This document shows positions 10,300 through 21,459 of a stretch of 64,000 bases of DNA, piece after piece. The position numbers and the translations under genes are program-made. Below the pieces are notes generated by a model that was given only the letters and a program-made list of their open reading frames with translations, made no database searches and had not been told where the DNA came from. This stretch comes from Talinum fruticosum (lineage: Eukaryota; Streptophyta; Magnoliopsida; Caryophyllales; Talinaceae). Where the stretch lies: contig JAITYX010000049.1 of the NCBI GenBank assembly GCA_021018815.1, positions 124,001 to 188,000 on the forward strand. The letters run 5' to 3'. Numbering within the stretch: position 1 is the stretch's first letter; the number at the start of each line of letters is the position of its first letter.

Positions 10300-11783
10300 T
10301 GAAGGTTTGCTCTTGGAGAGTCTTGGTCACCCTAGAGGGGTGAATAGGGTGATGAGGAAATTTTAACAACAATGGAGGAGTTAAAGTTTAAACCGAATAA
10401 TCATGACAATCCGAGTCTAGATTGGAATCACAAAAGTATCAACTCGAAATTACGTGGAAACCCTCCCGGGGCAGAAAACCACGGCTAGTGCTAATCCAAG
10501 CACCAAGTCAAATCCACTATTTTGAATCCACAAAATACGGTGGACCGACTCAACCGAATTGCTCCCTTAGATAATTCCTTGCAAAGTTTTCCTAGACTCG
10601 AAGTTCCCTTATTTGATCTAGTACTTCCTAACTGAGGTAACCTTTATAGCTAGGGACAACCGAGCTGAGTTAACCCTTACAGCTCAGTCAAGGGACCTTA
10701 CTTAGAGAGTAAGAAAGTGTTTATGATCTGATTACAAGACTTTACAACTCGAAAAAGTGTTAAGTACGGACTTAGAGTTGTAAGATGAAGATTGAATAAG
10801 TATTATACAAAGAGATATAATTTGAGCAATCTTCAAGTCTTGTGAAGTGACTTCTATTTATAGGTGAGTAAGCGGATTAACCATTGTGACTATCTTTTGA
10901 TTATAAGTCCTCTGTGACCGTTGTAACGGTTCTTCCGAGTCGCTCGTAAAAGATGCATTGAGATGTGAACGTTGTGCAATGGCTCTTGACTGCTTAGGAT
11001 ATCCCAATCCATTGGTGGTGTCCGAAAAGTAGGGTTAAACCACCGTTGAGCTTAGCATTGACGATTTCCAGCTTTGGAAACAAATAGCCCTAACATAGTG
11101 TCCGGACCTTGGTCGAAGTAGAAAAAGCCTTGTCTGCTGGTGATTGACAACTTGAAGCCGGTTACTTTTGTAATTCAAAAGTAGGATAACCTCGTTTAGA
11201 TAGCCTACAAAAGTAAACCAAATTTGGTTCTCAAAGTATAAAATACTTTGGTCCAAGACTAGGCATAGATAATAATTTAATTAAGATCATAAGGTGCATA
11301 ATTATGTGAGTCCTAGCAGAGTGGAATTTTTTGAGTCTAATATTCATTATACTCAAATTCCATCCGAGTCGATCTAGAGAAAGATCAAGTTAGAGAAGAG
11401 AATATCGAGTATGAGTAGTTGATCTAGACAAATATATTTCACTCAAAACATATTGACTTAGAAAGTTGAATTAACGCTGTAATTCACTTTACCATAGAAT
11501 ATGAAGTTAAAACTTGGTTTGAAAGAGTTAGAGTGAATGTTTAATCATGCGATAAATCTGAGTGATGTCCGAGTGACTCGGAACCATTAGAGTGAATTGA
11601 TGAACAAGAATGTGCTTTCGAGTCGGTCGGAATCGAATGAAAACATATGCAGTAGTTTCTATAACACTCGAAAAGTTTCTATAACACTCGGAATGACTTG
11701 TAATCAAAACTTAGAAGGGATGAAGTTTGTACCTGATTCCTTGATAGTACTCGAATGATACAAATGTAGAGTCCGAGTCTTCA
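10300..11783 (-). mobile_element. Copia family A LTR without target duplication
   Basis: This full-length 1,484 bp LTR on the minus strand starts at TGAAGGTTTGCTCTTGG and ends at GAGTCTTCA. Its flanks (TTAAA and CCGAA) do not match and no internal copia sequence adjoins it. It may have arisen by recombination between two elements, or its flank was deleted. It separates the PMD pseudogene from gypsy G. Confidence 0.9.
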
Positions 11784-12534
11784 CCGAACCATGTCCGTTA
11801 AGCTTCAATTTGGTCCGTAGGGAATCCAAAATTTCCTCACTAAGAGATCTTTCCTAACCTTCCGGGTAAGTCTCGCTTAGTGGAATGCTAACTTTATTGA
11901 GCTTTTAGTAGGTGTGCTAATTAGTCTTTTCCTTTTTGTAAAGGAGTCGATCTAGAGCACCTCTATCGGGAAGTTTGCTTGGTAGACCTGGGACACGAGC
12001 ACATCAATCCGGCCAATAAAGACCCTTCGATGACATCGATGCACAAGGTACTTCACGGCACTTTTCTCAGCGTACACATCATCGAAGTACTTCCGAAGCG
12101 AACCTAGCACTTCGTGGCCTCGTTCGTCCGGCACGAGTGCCAATTTTGTTGAAGAGAGGCTAAACATCGTTTATCTTCAAGCCTTTGATCGGCATGGAAA
12201 CCCTTTTCATCTCCCTTGGGCTTCTTACAGCGGACCATCCCATGGAGCTTCTCAATCTTGGGACCATGGAGCTTGCTTTTCTCAAGGTGGTGGAGATGGT
12301 CGATTTTCAACATCCGTCTTGGTGTACTTCGGGAAATTCATTGTCAATGATGCTTCGACGACAATGATTAGTGAATCCCTTATAGGGAGCTATTGTTGTA
12401 TTAATGTTTCTAAGATTATGAATCTTATGTAATGAGATGGAACGCAAAGACTCGATTCTAAAAATGCTTTCTGTTATTAAATATGATGAAAAAAAATCTT
12501 AGGGAAAAATTACAAAGACAAATCGAAAAAATGC
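11784..12534. other. Unassigned region, possibly LTR remnant of gypsy G
   Basis: On the minus strand two overlapping frames (12313-12104 and 12167-11952) give 69 and 71 codons of well-mixed protein-like sequence, for example YFDDVYAEKSAVKYLVHRC. I do not recognise a family. If the purine tract at 12535 is the gypsy polypurine tract, this stretch would lie in the 3' LTR of gypsy G, starting TGCATTTTTTCG on minus and truncated at 11783. Confidence 0.3.
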
Positions 12535-12556
12535 ACTAGCCCCCATTCCCCCAAAA
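12535..12556 (-). promoter_or_regulatory. Probable polypurine tract of gypsy G
   Basis: The minus strand reads TTTGGGGGAATGGGGGCTAG and is followed by TGCA. It resembles the family B tract (GGGGGCTAAC then TGTA). The position, 3' of pol and behind the cargo ORF promoter, fits. Confidence 0.45.
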
Positions 12557-12788
12557 GAAAATAATAAAAATAAAAAATAGAATCTTTAAGTGCACGGTAC
12601 AAAGAATAATAATGTGCGCATAAACACGAGGCTAGTGCAAAAATAAGAAACGAGTGCTCCGGCCGGAAAACAAGGCGAACCGGCCGACGCATAAGGGTTG
12701 GCCGGAGCCTACCACCTAAGAAGACCAGGGCACAGGTGGGCACTAGTGGTTGCAATGTAATAGGACTCTGGTGGAGTGAAAATCTTGC

Positions 12789-12795
12789 TATAAAT
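12789..12795 (+). promoter_or_regulatory. TATA box of antisense DUF7745-like ORF
   Basis: TATAAAT lies 101 bases before the ATG at 12890, with a pyrimidine-rich leader between. The placement matches the TATA boxes at 1335 and 6805 in the related gypsy copies. Confidence 0.5.
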
Positions 12796-12889
12796 TGACC
12801 CCGAGTCGAAGGCTAAAAGATGTGCCTTTCACAAATCCTTCGTAAATCAATTAGAATTTCCCAAGCATCTTCTACTTTCGTCTAAAAAT

Positions 12890-14470
12890 ATGAACTTCAT
12901 GAGCGATTTATCTCGTTGGATGCAGGAGATGACAAATACGAGAGAGGGTAGGTTTGTCATCATATGGGTTGAATACACTATTCGAGTATTCACCAAAGAA
13001 AGTCTACTAGACTTTCTTAATGGCTATTGTGGCTCACTGGGATCATTACCACCATGTCTTCGGGTTTGGGGATAAAGAACTGTGCCCCTGCCTCAAGAAT
13101 TTGATGTTATACTAGGCATCCAAAGGCGTACGAAACTAGTCCTATCCAAGTCTTCTAAAAACATGCCCGAGACTTATAAGTATTTGCTAAAACCGAGCAA
13201 TAAAAATCTAGGGTGGATTCTTATTGGAAATCAGGTGAATCTCATAACCTAATGAAGCACTATCACCGGATGTACACATATTCGAAGGTATTATTATCCT
13301 AAGGCGATCAGCCATTATCACCTACATGATAGGTGGGTTCTTGTTGCTAGAATGCCGCATGGATAAGGCACTAACAACATTGCTGACCTTATTTGAGCAA
13401 TTAGAGGATTGTCGTTCTCTAACGCCAATGATAATTGCTTGAAACTATTATAGGTTTAGACCCGGTTGAAGTGAACCACGAGATGAATATCTCGTCTGGG
13501 AGGCCCCTATTGTTGCGAGCAAGTAAAGAACGGTTAATAAGACTAACGGTGTTAACTAGTCGATGGATCCGGTAATAGGGCGCGAGTCGAGCGCCGCCTC
13601 GGCTAAGTCGCCTCTAGTTCACACCGAAAGTGTATATTTTTCGTTGCTTTCGCTGTTTTACGATCTTTTTTATTTTGCTCCTGTTGGGCCTTGTAAAAGG
13701 TTGAATCTTCGAGTGTGCACGACATTAATTTTTTATCCGTGATGTGCAAATTTGGCTGTTGGAGCATCTAAAGTTTATTCGAGCTCCCACATATATCAAT
13801 ATGTACCTAGTGGTTAACTTCGTCAACGAAAACGAGGAAGAGGTCGTAACCGATCACCCAGCTTCTTGGTGGGAAGAATACTTCAAAGATCACAGCAATG
13901 ATGTAGTGTGGTATACTTGTTCACTTGGAAAGTGTCCTAATTCAGGACACATAATAGGAAATATCCATTTATGTGCCCGGTAAGCCCGAGATCCAAGCAC
14001 TTATTATTGCCCCAAGGGTGTGTTGGGAAAAATGGGAAGAGAAGTGGTGATTCCCCTTCGGATTGTATCCGGCCTACCAACTTTAACTCTGTTTGAAGGT
14101 TTTGGCAATACTAGGAAAACAAAGTGATGGCCGGATACTAGATGAACCTGCCTAGGTTACTAACACCTGTGAGCAAACCTAATACTACTGTATCCGCCAA
14201 TTATTTGGAATGGTTAATAGAAGTGAATCCCCAAGGTCATAAGGCATTAAGAGCTCGGGAGGTGGATCCGTAAGAAGTTTTCCTTGCTGCTTGTACCACT
14301 CCTAATTCGTGAACCAAACCCTCGGGTAGTTGAATGTGTTCGCAGAAGAGAATCTGAAGCCAAGGAAGCCGAGGAGAGGAGGCGCGCTAAATTGAAAACT
14401 TGAAGAAGCAAACCCAAGATGATGGGGCTGGGTCTAGTGACCCCAAAGGAAAGAAAGTAAACATAGACTA
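12890..14470 (+). pseudogene. DUF7745-like cargo ORF, antisense in gypsy G
   Basis: The start is MNFMSDLSRWMQEM at 12890. Several frameshifts follow. Reading across frames gives FLMAIVAHWDHYHHVFGFGD then KELCP near 13013-13090, a hydrophobic AIITYMIGGFLLLECRM stretch near 13310, PMIIA near 13425, and IWLLEHLKFIRAPTY plus a tryptophan-rich tail at 13744-13980. This order (fragment like lrfWdp..FrFgd.ElcP, then LLqiWLLeHL) is what I know from the plant DUF7745/plant-mobile-domain superfamily. The last frame ends in a lysine-rich tail near 14470. It converges on the gypsy integrase, which lies on the other strand. It is a pseudogene here. Confidence 0.55.
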
Positions 14471-14479
14471 GGGCTTGGA

Positions 14480-14979
14480 TTTTTAGATAGAATTTAGGAA
14501 GGAATAAAAGAAAAGGAGGATTAGTTTTGCCTCTTTAGAACAAGTTTATTTTCCACAAGTAATGTGCTTGTATTTATTTGCCTTTTATTAGCTATGTATT
14601 TAGGTAATTAGTAGGCTTTCCTTTTACTAAATAAAAGTAAGTATTATACTATAGTTTTGAATATTGTGTTTTACCACTCACATTAAGGTAGAAATAAATA
14701 AAATTAGACCGCCCTTAAAGTTAATTGAAATAAATAAATATAAGAGGACCGTCCAAAATGATTAATTAAAGAGATAAAAACAAAGGCGGTGATTTCCACT
14801 CGGCCATCCCACCGATGTCCGGTCATGGCCGATGCCCGCAATGGCATGACCTAGTTAAGCAAGCTTGGCCAACTGTCTCGGGTCGTGCTAGACATGGTAT
14901 CTTTTCAACCGATCCAAGTTCATGTACGGAAAAATCTCTTCACCATCTAAATCATTTAATTTTATGGCTCCTCCCAACA
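14480..14979. other. Spacer between convergent cargo ORF and gypsy pol
   Basis: This AT-rich spacer holds no coding signal that I can support. It lies between the lysine-rich end of the plus-strand cargo ORF and the minus-strand end of the integrase. Confidence 0.5.
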
Positions 14980-15960
14980 TTATTTGATTAAGCACAAATA
15001 GGCCTTGCTAGTTAGGCATAAATTTTCATCATGGATCTTTAATTGGTGCTCTAATCTCTTTAAGGACCAAGTCTCCGATTGCAAATTTTGAGGCTTCACT
15101 CTCTTGTTGAATGCCCTAGATATACACTCTCGATATATCTGGACATCATGTAAGACGTTGAGGTGCCTTTTATCCAACAACACTAACTCTTTATAGCCTG
15201 TTTTAGCCCACTCTGTTTTTGAAATCGGCTTTCAGCGATGATCCTTAACGAGAGAATGACAATCTCTGTTGGAAGGACTACTTCAATGCCTTATATGAGG
15301 GAGTAAGGTATTGCTCCCGTAGAGGTTGTAATGGAGGTTCGATCGCCCCATAAAGTGGATGATAATGGACTGCTCTGTTAGTCCGAAAATGATAGGGAGA
15401 AGACTGCTCCTTATAATTGACTCGCCATCTTCTCCACTATTTTACAAATGTTCTTGTTTTCGGCCTCAACTACACCGTTAATATAAGGATGATAGGGAGA
15501 ACACTTATGATGCTTAATCTTGTATTTATCTAATAAGTATGCTACCTCCTTCTTCAAGTGACTACCATGGTCATCGATTAACTCGTGGGGCACCCCATAA
15601 TGGCGAGATAATGTTTTGAGTGATGAACTTATCTACCTGTTTCGATGTCAAGGTTGCATAAGAGGTCGCTTCTATCCATTTGGTGAAGTTGTTGATTACT
15701 ACAAACACAAATTCGTCACCACCTATTCCTTTAGGACTCACTTTGCCCATAATGTCTATTCCTCGGACCGAGAATGGTGAGGGTGACGCCAATGTCGTGA
15801 GAAATGATGGTGGTTAGTGTTGTAAATTTTATACCCGACACTTATGGCATTTCATAACGAACTCATGATAGTCTCGCTGCCATCGTCGACCGGTAATATC
15901 CGAGTCTCTTCATCTTTTAAGCACCAGCATCTTTCCATTCATATGTGGTCCACATTCCCC
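14980..15960 (-). pseudogene. Gypsy G integrase
   Basis: On the minus strand the order is a zinc-binding segment (GECGPHMNGKM ... CHKCR, 15960-15840), the catalytic core and a C-terminal part. The core frames are 15792-15571 (SVRGIDIMGKVSPKG, first Asp; NFTKWIEATSYA) and 15593-15411 (IDDHGSH, second Asp; KIKHHKCSPYHP; VVEAENKN, Glu). The C-terminal frame 15183-14980 has HDVQIYRECISRAFNKRV. All three catalytic positions survive, but frameshifts separate the parts. The sequence is typical of plant Ty3/gypsy Tat/Athila integrases. Confidence 0.85.
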
Positions 15961-16186
15961 ACCATGACTCTCATCCATAATGCGCTCTGCATCATGTTGG
16001 TTAACACAAACTAAGCTGATCCCCATGGAGGGTTTTCTTGTAAAATTGTCCTTGATTAATGAAGAATTGGGTAGCCAATATCTTGATGGCTCATTGGGCT
16101 CTGTGTGTGGCGTCTAAGGGGTATTATTGCTTATCAAGATACTGATAAATGTCATGACACCAACTGTTTTGGCCGATATTAGACAC

Positions 16187-16697
16187 TTATATTGTGTAGA
16201 CGTGCACTGGCCAACTCCGTTGCTCTATATGAATAGGTGTTGAATGAATGCCGCTAGGGATATTAATTATGGATGCTAATTTGACTAAGGCATCCACGAA
16301 TCGGTTACCATCCCTAGGAAGGTAGGTGAAAGAAATATTATCAAAATGTTTGGATAGTCCTATTAGATGTGCCCGGTAAGGTGCCAAGGCTTCACTATGT
16401 ACCTTCCATTTTTGTGAAATCCGAATAATGATTAGACTGGAGTCACCGATAACCCCGATGTTCCCGACCCCGATCTCTATGGCAGCTTCAGGTCCTATGA
16501 TGCACGCTTCGTACTATGTGGCATTGTTTGTGACCTCGAAATCCAATTTAACCGAGATAGAAGTATGGGCTCCCTCTAGCGATAATAGAAGAATCCCTAC
16601 TCCAAAGCCATCCCGATTGGAAGCATCGTCGAAGTACATTATCCAAACGTCCATCTCTACTCGTAAAATATTTCATCCGGAAAGTCAAGGTGTTCGA
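16187..16697 (-). pseudogene. Gypsy G archaeal-type RNase H (Tat lineage)
   Basis: On the minus strand the domain reads YFDDASNRDGFGVG, TNNAT-stop-YEAC, IGDSSLIIIRISQKW, APYRAHLIGLSKHF and FTYLPRDGNRFVDAL. These are the D, E, D, D positions of the extra, archaeal-like RNase H that defines the Tat lineage of plant Ty3/gypsy elements. A TAG replaces the glutamine before YEAC, and the usual DGA is DDA. It lies directly after the ordinary RNase H. Confidence 0.8.
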
Positions 16698-16699
16698 GT

Positions 16700-17000
16700 T
16701 GTGATTTAACTATAGATAGGTCAGCTAGGAATTCCGATACTCCTTTTTCTTTGATCTCTTTTGAGGGACATACTTGATTTCGAATTCGACGAGCATGACA
16801 GTCCATCTTGCTATCTTGCTATTGATGGTTGGTTGCTCAAGCATATACTTAACGAGATCCATAGGTGCTTCCACATATACCGTGTGGGCTAACATATAGT
16901 ACCTCAACTTCTTGGTAGCCCAAACTAATGCCAATGATTTCTTCTCTAACGGCGTGTATCTAGTCTCTTAATCCGAGAACTTCTTGCTTAGATAATATAT
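16700..17000 (-). pseudogene. Gypsy G native RNase H
   Basis: The minus-strand frame 16934-16725 reads LVWATKKLRYYMLAHTVYVE, then a MDLVKYMLEQPTINSKIARW segment and FEIKYVPQK. This is the canonical RNase H following the reverse transcriptase in plant Ty3/gypsy polyproteins. The catalytic part upstream is decayed. Confidence 0.8.
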
Positions 17001-17029
17001 CGCATGCTCTTCTTTCCCATCTCGTTGAG

Positions 17030-17830
17030 CTAGCATGGCTCCCATAGCCGTGTTTGTCGTGGCGAGGATAAAAGCAAGGGTTTCTCTAGTTGGGGTGGAA
17101 CTAGCACTTGAGGATTAGCTATGTATTCCTTAACCTTTTTGAATGCTTCGGTATCCCAAATGGGCTCGGATCCCTTCTTCAACTTCTTGAAAATCGGTTC
17201 ATAGACCATAGTTAGTTTTGATATGAAATGACTGATATATCGTAAACGTCTTAGGAAAGCTCGTATCTCCTTCTCTGTTTTTGGCAGTGGCATTTCCTGA
17301 ATGGCTTTGATCTTGGATGGATCAACATCGGTTCTTCTAAGACTAACAAAATAAGTTTGCTCGAGGTTACCCCAAAGACACACTTTTGAGGATTAAGGCA
17401 CATATTGTATAATCCGAGTCTTTGGAAGAATTTTCTTAGGCTAGGTAGGTGTCTTACCCTATCTTTGGACTTTTTGATCATGTCATCCATGTAGACTTTA
17501 GCTTCTTTGTGGAGCATATCATGCAATAGAGTTATAGCCATCATGTGGTATGTTGCACCAATGTTTTTGAGTTGAAATGGCATCACCACGTAATAGTATG
17601 TCCCCCATTGAGTGGTGAAGGCTGTTTTCTCCATATCCTAATCAGCCATCTTCAGCTTATTGAACACAACATAGCTATCCATGAACGAAAGCATAGCATG
17701 ACCCGTTGTGTTATCTACAAGGATGTCGATATAGGGCAGCGGGAAATCGTCCTTGGGTCTTGCCTTGTTCAAGTCTCTAAAGTCCATGTACATTCGAATC
17801 CTGCCATCCTTTTTCGAAACGAGTACTCGT
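17030..17830 (-). pseudogene. Gypsy G reverse transcriptase
   Basis: The minus strand shows MDFRDLNKARPKDDFPLPYI, DILVDNTTGHAMLSFMD, then DMEKTAFTTQWGTYYYVVMP and the catalytic VYMDDMIKKS (ORF 17634-17251). The thumb/connection follows in another frame (17383-17030: AIQEMPLPKTEKEIRAFL, RLRYISHFISKLT). An in-frame TAG precedes DMEKT and a frameshift follows YMDD. It copies element RNA in live relatives; it is dead here. Confidence 0.88.
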
Positions 17831-18870
17831 ATTTACTACCCAATGAGGATAGTGAACTATTCCGATAAACTAGCCTCTAACTATTTATGGACTTCTTCCT
17901 TAATGTTCAATGCCCACTCATGCTTTATCCTTCTCGGTTTCGCTAACTGACCTTAGCGTCTTCGTAAAGTGGAATTTTCTTCTGTTACACTTAAATCTAT
18001 CCCCGGCATGTCTTTGTAGGACTATGTAAAGATATCCATGAACTCTGTAAGGAGTGAAGTAAATTGCTTCGCTCTTCTCGGATTCACCGTTTTCCGGATC
18101 TTGACCTGTTAAGGTTGATCCACTTATCCTAGATGAATTATTATTGTTTCCTCTCGTTATTGGTGAGCAATTTTCATGATCTTCCATAGCTTTTATTAGT
18201 TCTTTAGAAATTTCTAATTCATCATTAGAGGCAAAACAATTGAAAGCAAGAGGAGGCAAAGAGTAAGTGGAAAGATTCACTTTGTTGAATGAATAAATGA
18301 GTACATCGGACTCAAAAGCGAAGATACATAACTGGAAGCAACTGAATTAGGAATAAAATTAGAAATAACGAAGAGGAAAAAGCCCTAATACTACACTCAA
18401 GAAGGGATTGGGCTCCTAAGCTAACGACGAATTCTTGGCCCTTCGCGGTGTCAATCAAAGTGATGTACTTGAAGCCTTCATTTTTAGCATCGGTGATGAA
18501 TCGGGACAAATCAAGTTGTTGGTGCTACATGGCTCATGACAAGTAATTAGACCGAATCCCTTCGAAGTTCTTTTATTATCTAAATAGTAGACCGAAAAGA
18601 TTATTCCCACCCAGGTTGGTCCAATCTAGTGTGGATTGTCCTTCTTCGAGGTGGTAAGGTGCCTTCTTCTCCAAGTATATAGCAATCATCGAAAATCTCC
18701 AAACCAGGTACCAGGATGCCTTTTTCTTTGATGTAGTAAGGCTTAGGAAAACCATAATAAGGAAAGTCATCTCCTTCCATTAAGAATTTCCTATTTAGAG
18801 TATAGGGAAAGGGATCGATAGAGTGGATTATGTGAGGTTCAGTTCTCTTAGTCTTAGCTTCCCAATTGGC
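17831..18870 (-). mobile_element. Gypsy G protease-RT linker and RT N-terminus, decayed
   Basis: This stretch holds only short broken minus-strand frames (for example 18280-17918, 18509-18312 and 18770-18576). It occupies the place of the polyprotein linker between retropepsin and reverse transcriptase. No motif can be placed with confidence. Confidence 0.5.
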
Positions 18871-20030
18871 TTACGCTATTTTCTTACTATCAGTTTGATA
18901 GCCTATCCTAAAATTGTAGTTATTAGTGGGTTTAAGGGGCAGAAAAATAGGGTGGTACACCCTTCGGCTTAGCACTAGGCCAGGAAAGTACCTCTTCTTC
19001 GTAAGCATTGAATGGACGCTAGGGTTGCCATAAGGATTATAGTTAGGAGGTGCTTCATCCTTGTATAAGGCATCGACAGTCTCGAATCCATATAGATCCT
19101 CATCATTGGCATTATGCTCGATCTCAACCAAAGATTCCTTGGAGATGATAGTAGCATAGAGATTATCCCCATTGATAGTTACAACTTAACCTTTATTAAA
19201 CATCTTAACTTTCGATGTAGTTTAGAGGGCACTCCTTTATGATCGTGCAACTAAGGGCATCCTAGGAGTAAATTGAAGATAGTTTTGATATCTAGGACTT
19301 GGAATTCAATGTTCTTTTCGACTAGCCCTATATTGATAGGTCACTATTCCCAAGACTTTTGTCTTAGAATTGTCGTAAGCTTAAAGATGGACAGATCGTT
19401 TTAGAGAGTTGTTGCTCCTTAACTTCTAACCTTCTTGTTGTCCTCTAAGGACGGACATTCACAACTCGATCCGTTGTGTACCAAGGTTAAGGGAATGAAC
19501 TTGTTGATACAAGTTATCGTTAAATAAAGGGCATTGTTGTGTGCAACGCCTTTTTGAGAGATCCCTTGATCAAAGGTAATGGTTTCATCCCTATTATTGA
19601 CCAATCTTACTACTTCCTCCGGCTTGGTTTTGGGAGAGACCTCGATCTTACCGAGCGTGTCAATCAAAGCTTGTCTATGTTTCTAGGAAGCAGATATAAA
19701 TTGCCAAATTGAGATATCGGCTTTTGACTTTTAAAGTCGTCTCAAGATTGGGTCTTCTTCTTTAGTAGTTTCGGGTTATTTTTGGGCATCCTGAGTCAAT
19801 TATGGACCCAGAGGTGCATTGTGCCATCTAGATTTAGTAAGGAATTGGATTGCTTGGACTTTTAGTTTCTCCCCAAATGTCTTCTTCTTCTAAGGGAGGT
19901 TTTCCCCATAAGTCATCATCGTTGTTGTAACTATTACTTCTTGTTTCGTAGACATTTTCCTTATCACTTATCCAAAGCAGAGGCTGTAGGAGGTGGTTGA
20001 GAAGTGGAGGGACCGACAAAGGGAGAAGGA
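18871..20030 (-). pseudogene. Gypsy G gag-protease region
   Basis: Frame 19667-19419 contains NALYLTITCINKFIPLTLVH then NGSS, the retropepsin region of plant Tat elements. The catalytic Asp of the expected D-N/T-G motif is His here (HNGSS), so the protease is inactive. Frames 20037-19834 (DDDLWGKPPLEEEDIWGETK) and 19131-18871 are the acidic gag end and the protease-RT linker. At about 20030 the sequence changes to the copia E0 cargo ORF, so the 5' end, gag and LTR of gypsy G are missing. Confidence 0.7.
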
Positions 20031-20887
20031 AGTGCAAAGGGAATCCGAGTTTGAGTGGGAGGGGGTGAAGGGGGTTTCAACTCAAATCCACGGACCTAGA
20101 CACTAGGCTTGACTTCCTGGTATCCGTAATCCGAAGCTCCTTCCAGCCAACCACAATGGCAGCCTTAGAAACTACATTTGGAGTTGAGGGAGGGAACTTT
20201 GAACTATTTGAATATTACGAGCAGAAGGCTTTCGAAGGGAAATAGAGCAGATTTTTTGACTCAGCCGGCACGGAGGCCATCTCGCTCAATAATGGAAGGA
20301 ATGAGGTCTACGTCATAGCTCTCTAAAATATCAAATAAAGCTGTAAGAATTTTGGAGTTGGGATTGTCTTTGCTAAGATGATGAGAGAATGTTCTCATCA
20401 AAAGAAAACGAGTAGTCCGGCATCGGTCTTTATCCGAGTCATCGAGAAATTTTTGCATAACTCGGGGACCTCCTTAGCATGCTTCTCAAAGAATTCATCA
20501 GTAATCTCCATAAATGGGATGGGATTGTAGTTAAGAAAAAGAGAAGAGACTTTGAAAATTTTGTGAAGAAGACAGAGGTTGACAAGAACAACCTTCTCTT
20601 AAACTCGTGAGGTAATTACTCCCTCGGAGTAAGACATATTAGAGTAGAACTCGGCAACAAGTTCAAGATAAATAAATTCACTTAAGCACAAGAAATTGTA
20701 CACTCCAGTTTTCTTTATGTGCTGCAACCACGAAAATGAAGTGGTTGGAAAGAGTTTGTCATCCAACGTAAGATGTTAGGTAACAAAGATCTTAGAGGGA
20801 TTAAAGGTACCCTCTTGAGGAGTTTTGGTGCGGGGCTTCTTGGTAGCGAGACCTAGCAAATCGGATGCTCGAACCTCTTTTAGGCAT
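20030..20887 (-). pseudogene. 3' cargo ORF of copia E0 (MPKRG protein)
   Basis: It starts ATG at 20887 with MPKRG, like the ORF in E1. Frames are broken. A shared core is SKILTALFDILESYDVDLIP at 20458-20261, against SKHLKALFDILEGYEVDLFP in E1, and an upstream FFEKHAKE stretch. The family is not certain; it may belong to the 'putative plant transposon protein' families. It follows copia pol on the same strand and is cut by the gypsy junction at about 20030. Having two copies in two elements makes chance unlikely. Confidence 0.55.
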
Positions 20888-21034
20888 GGTGAGATTTTTG
20901 AGAAACCGAGAGGACACAAGAGAGAGAGAGAGCGCTCGGAATTCGAGAGAGAGAGAGAGAGAATTCGAGTGAGTAGGAATGCTTAAAAAGTAAGAAGGCA
21001 GTGAGAAAAGTAAAGAAATGAAGGTAATGGATGT

Positions 21035-21042
21035 TATTTATA
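21035..21042 (-). promoter_or_regulatory. TATA box for E0 3' cargo ORF
   Basis: The minus strand reads TATAAATA about 150 bases before the MPKRG start codon. The leader between is CT-rich, with (GA)n on the plus strand at 20919-20962. This is the layout of a plant core promoter, internal to a copia element. Confidence 0.55.
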
Positions 21043-21179
21043 GCGAAAAGAAATGACCTTCAGCCTTTGTTCTAATTGGAATACCCAACGGTACTCTTAA
21101 ACAGGTGTGACGTTCGCTCTCTAATGGTTATAATTCCCAAGCTTTCTTCTAACAGCTAGTTTTCTCTAATTGAAATGCA

Positions 21180-21222
21180 CGGTAGAGAGAGAGACAGAGA
21201 GAGACAGAGAGACAGAGAAGAA
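21180..21222. repeat. GA-rich microsatellite upstream of E0 cargo promoter
   Basis: A stretch of GAGAGA/GACAGA repeats lies between the pol end and the TATA box of the cargo ORF. A similar tract lies at 29391-29404 in E1. Confidence 0.8.
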
Positions 21223-21459
21223 AAACTTGTCGAAAAGTTTATGAAATTCTCCATTTATCTAAAGATAATTTCGAAGTTTGATGTCCACTTTGCCCAAAAC
21301 TGAGTCTAACTCAGTATGGTTTCCAAATGACTCATAACACTCGGAGACCTAATAACTCATCGCTCGGTTTCACCTGGTCAACTGATCCATTTGTTATTAA
21401 GATAAAAGAAAAACATATAACACATAATTATGCAAGGAAAGTTCACTTAGAAAACACAT

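Noticed and set aside
10300..11783. Solo LTR by standard insertion
   Set aside because: The LTR is complete, but its flanks TTAAA and CCGAA do not form a target duplication.
11952..12313. Host gene fragment on the minus strand
   Set aside because: The frames look protein-like but are short, overlap out of frame, and I recognise no family, so no function is claimed.
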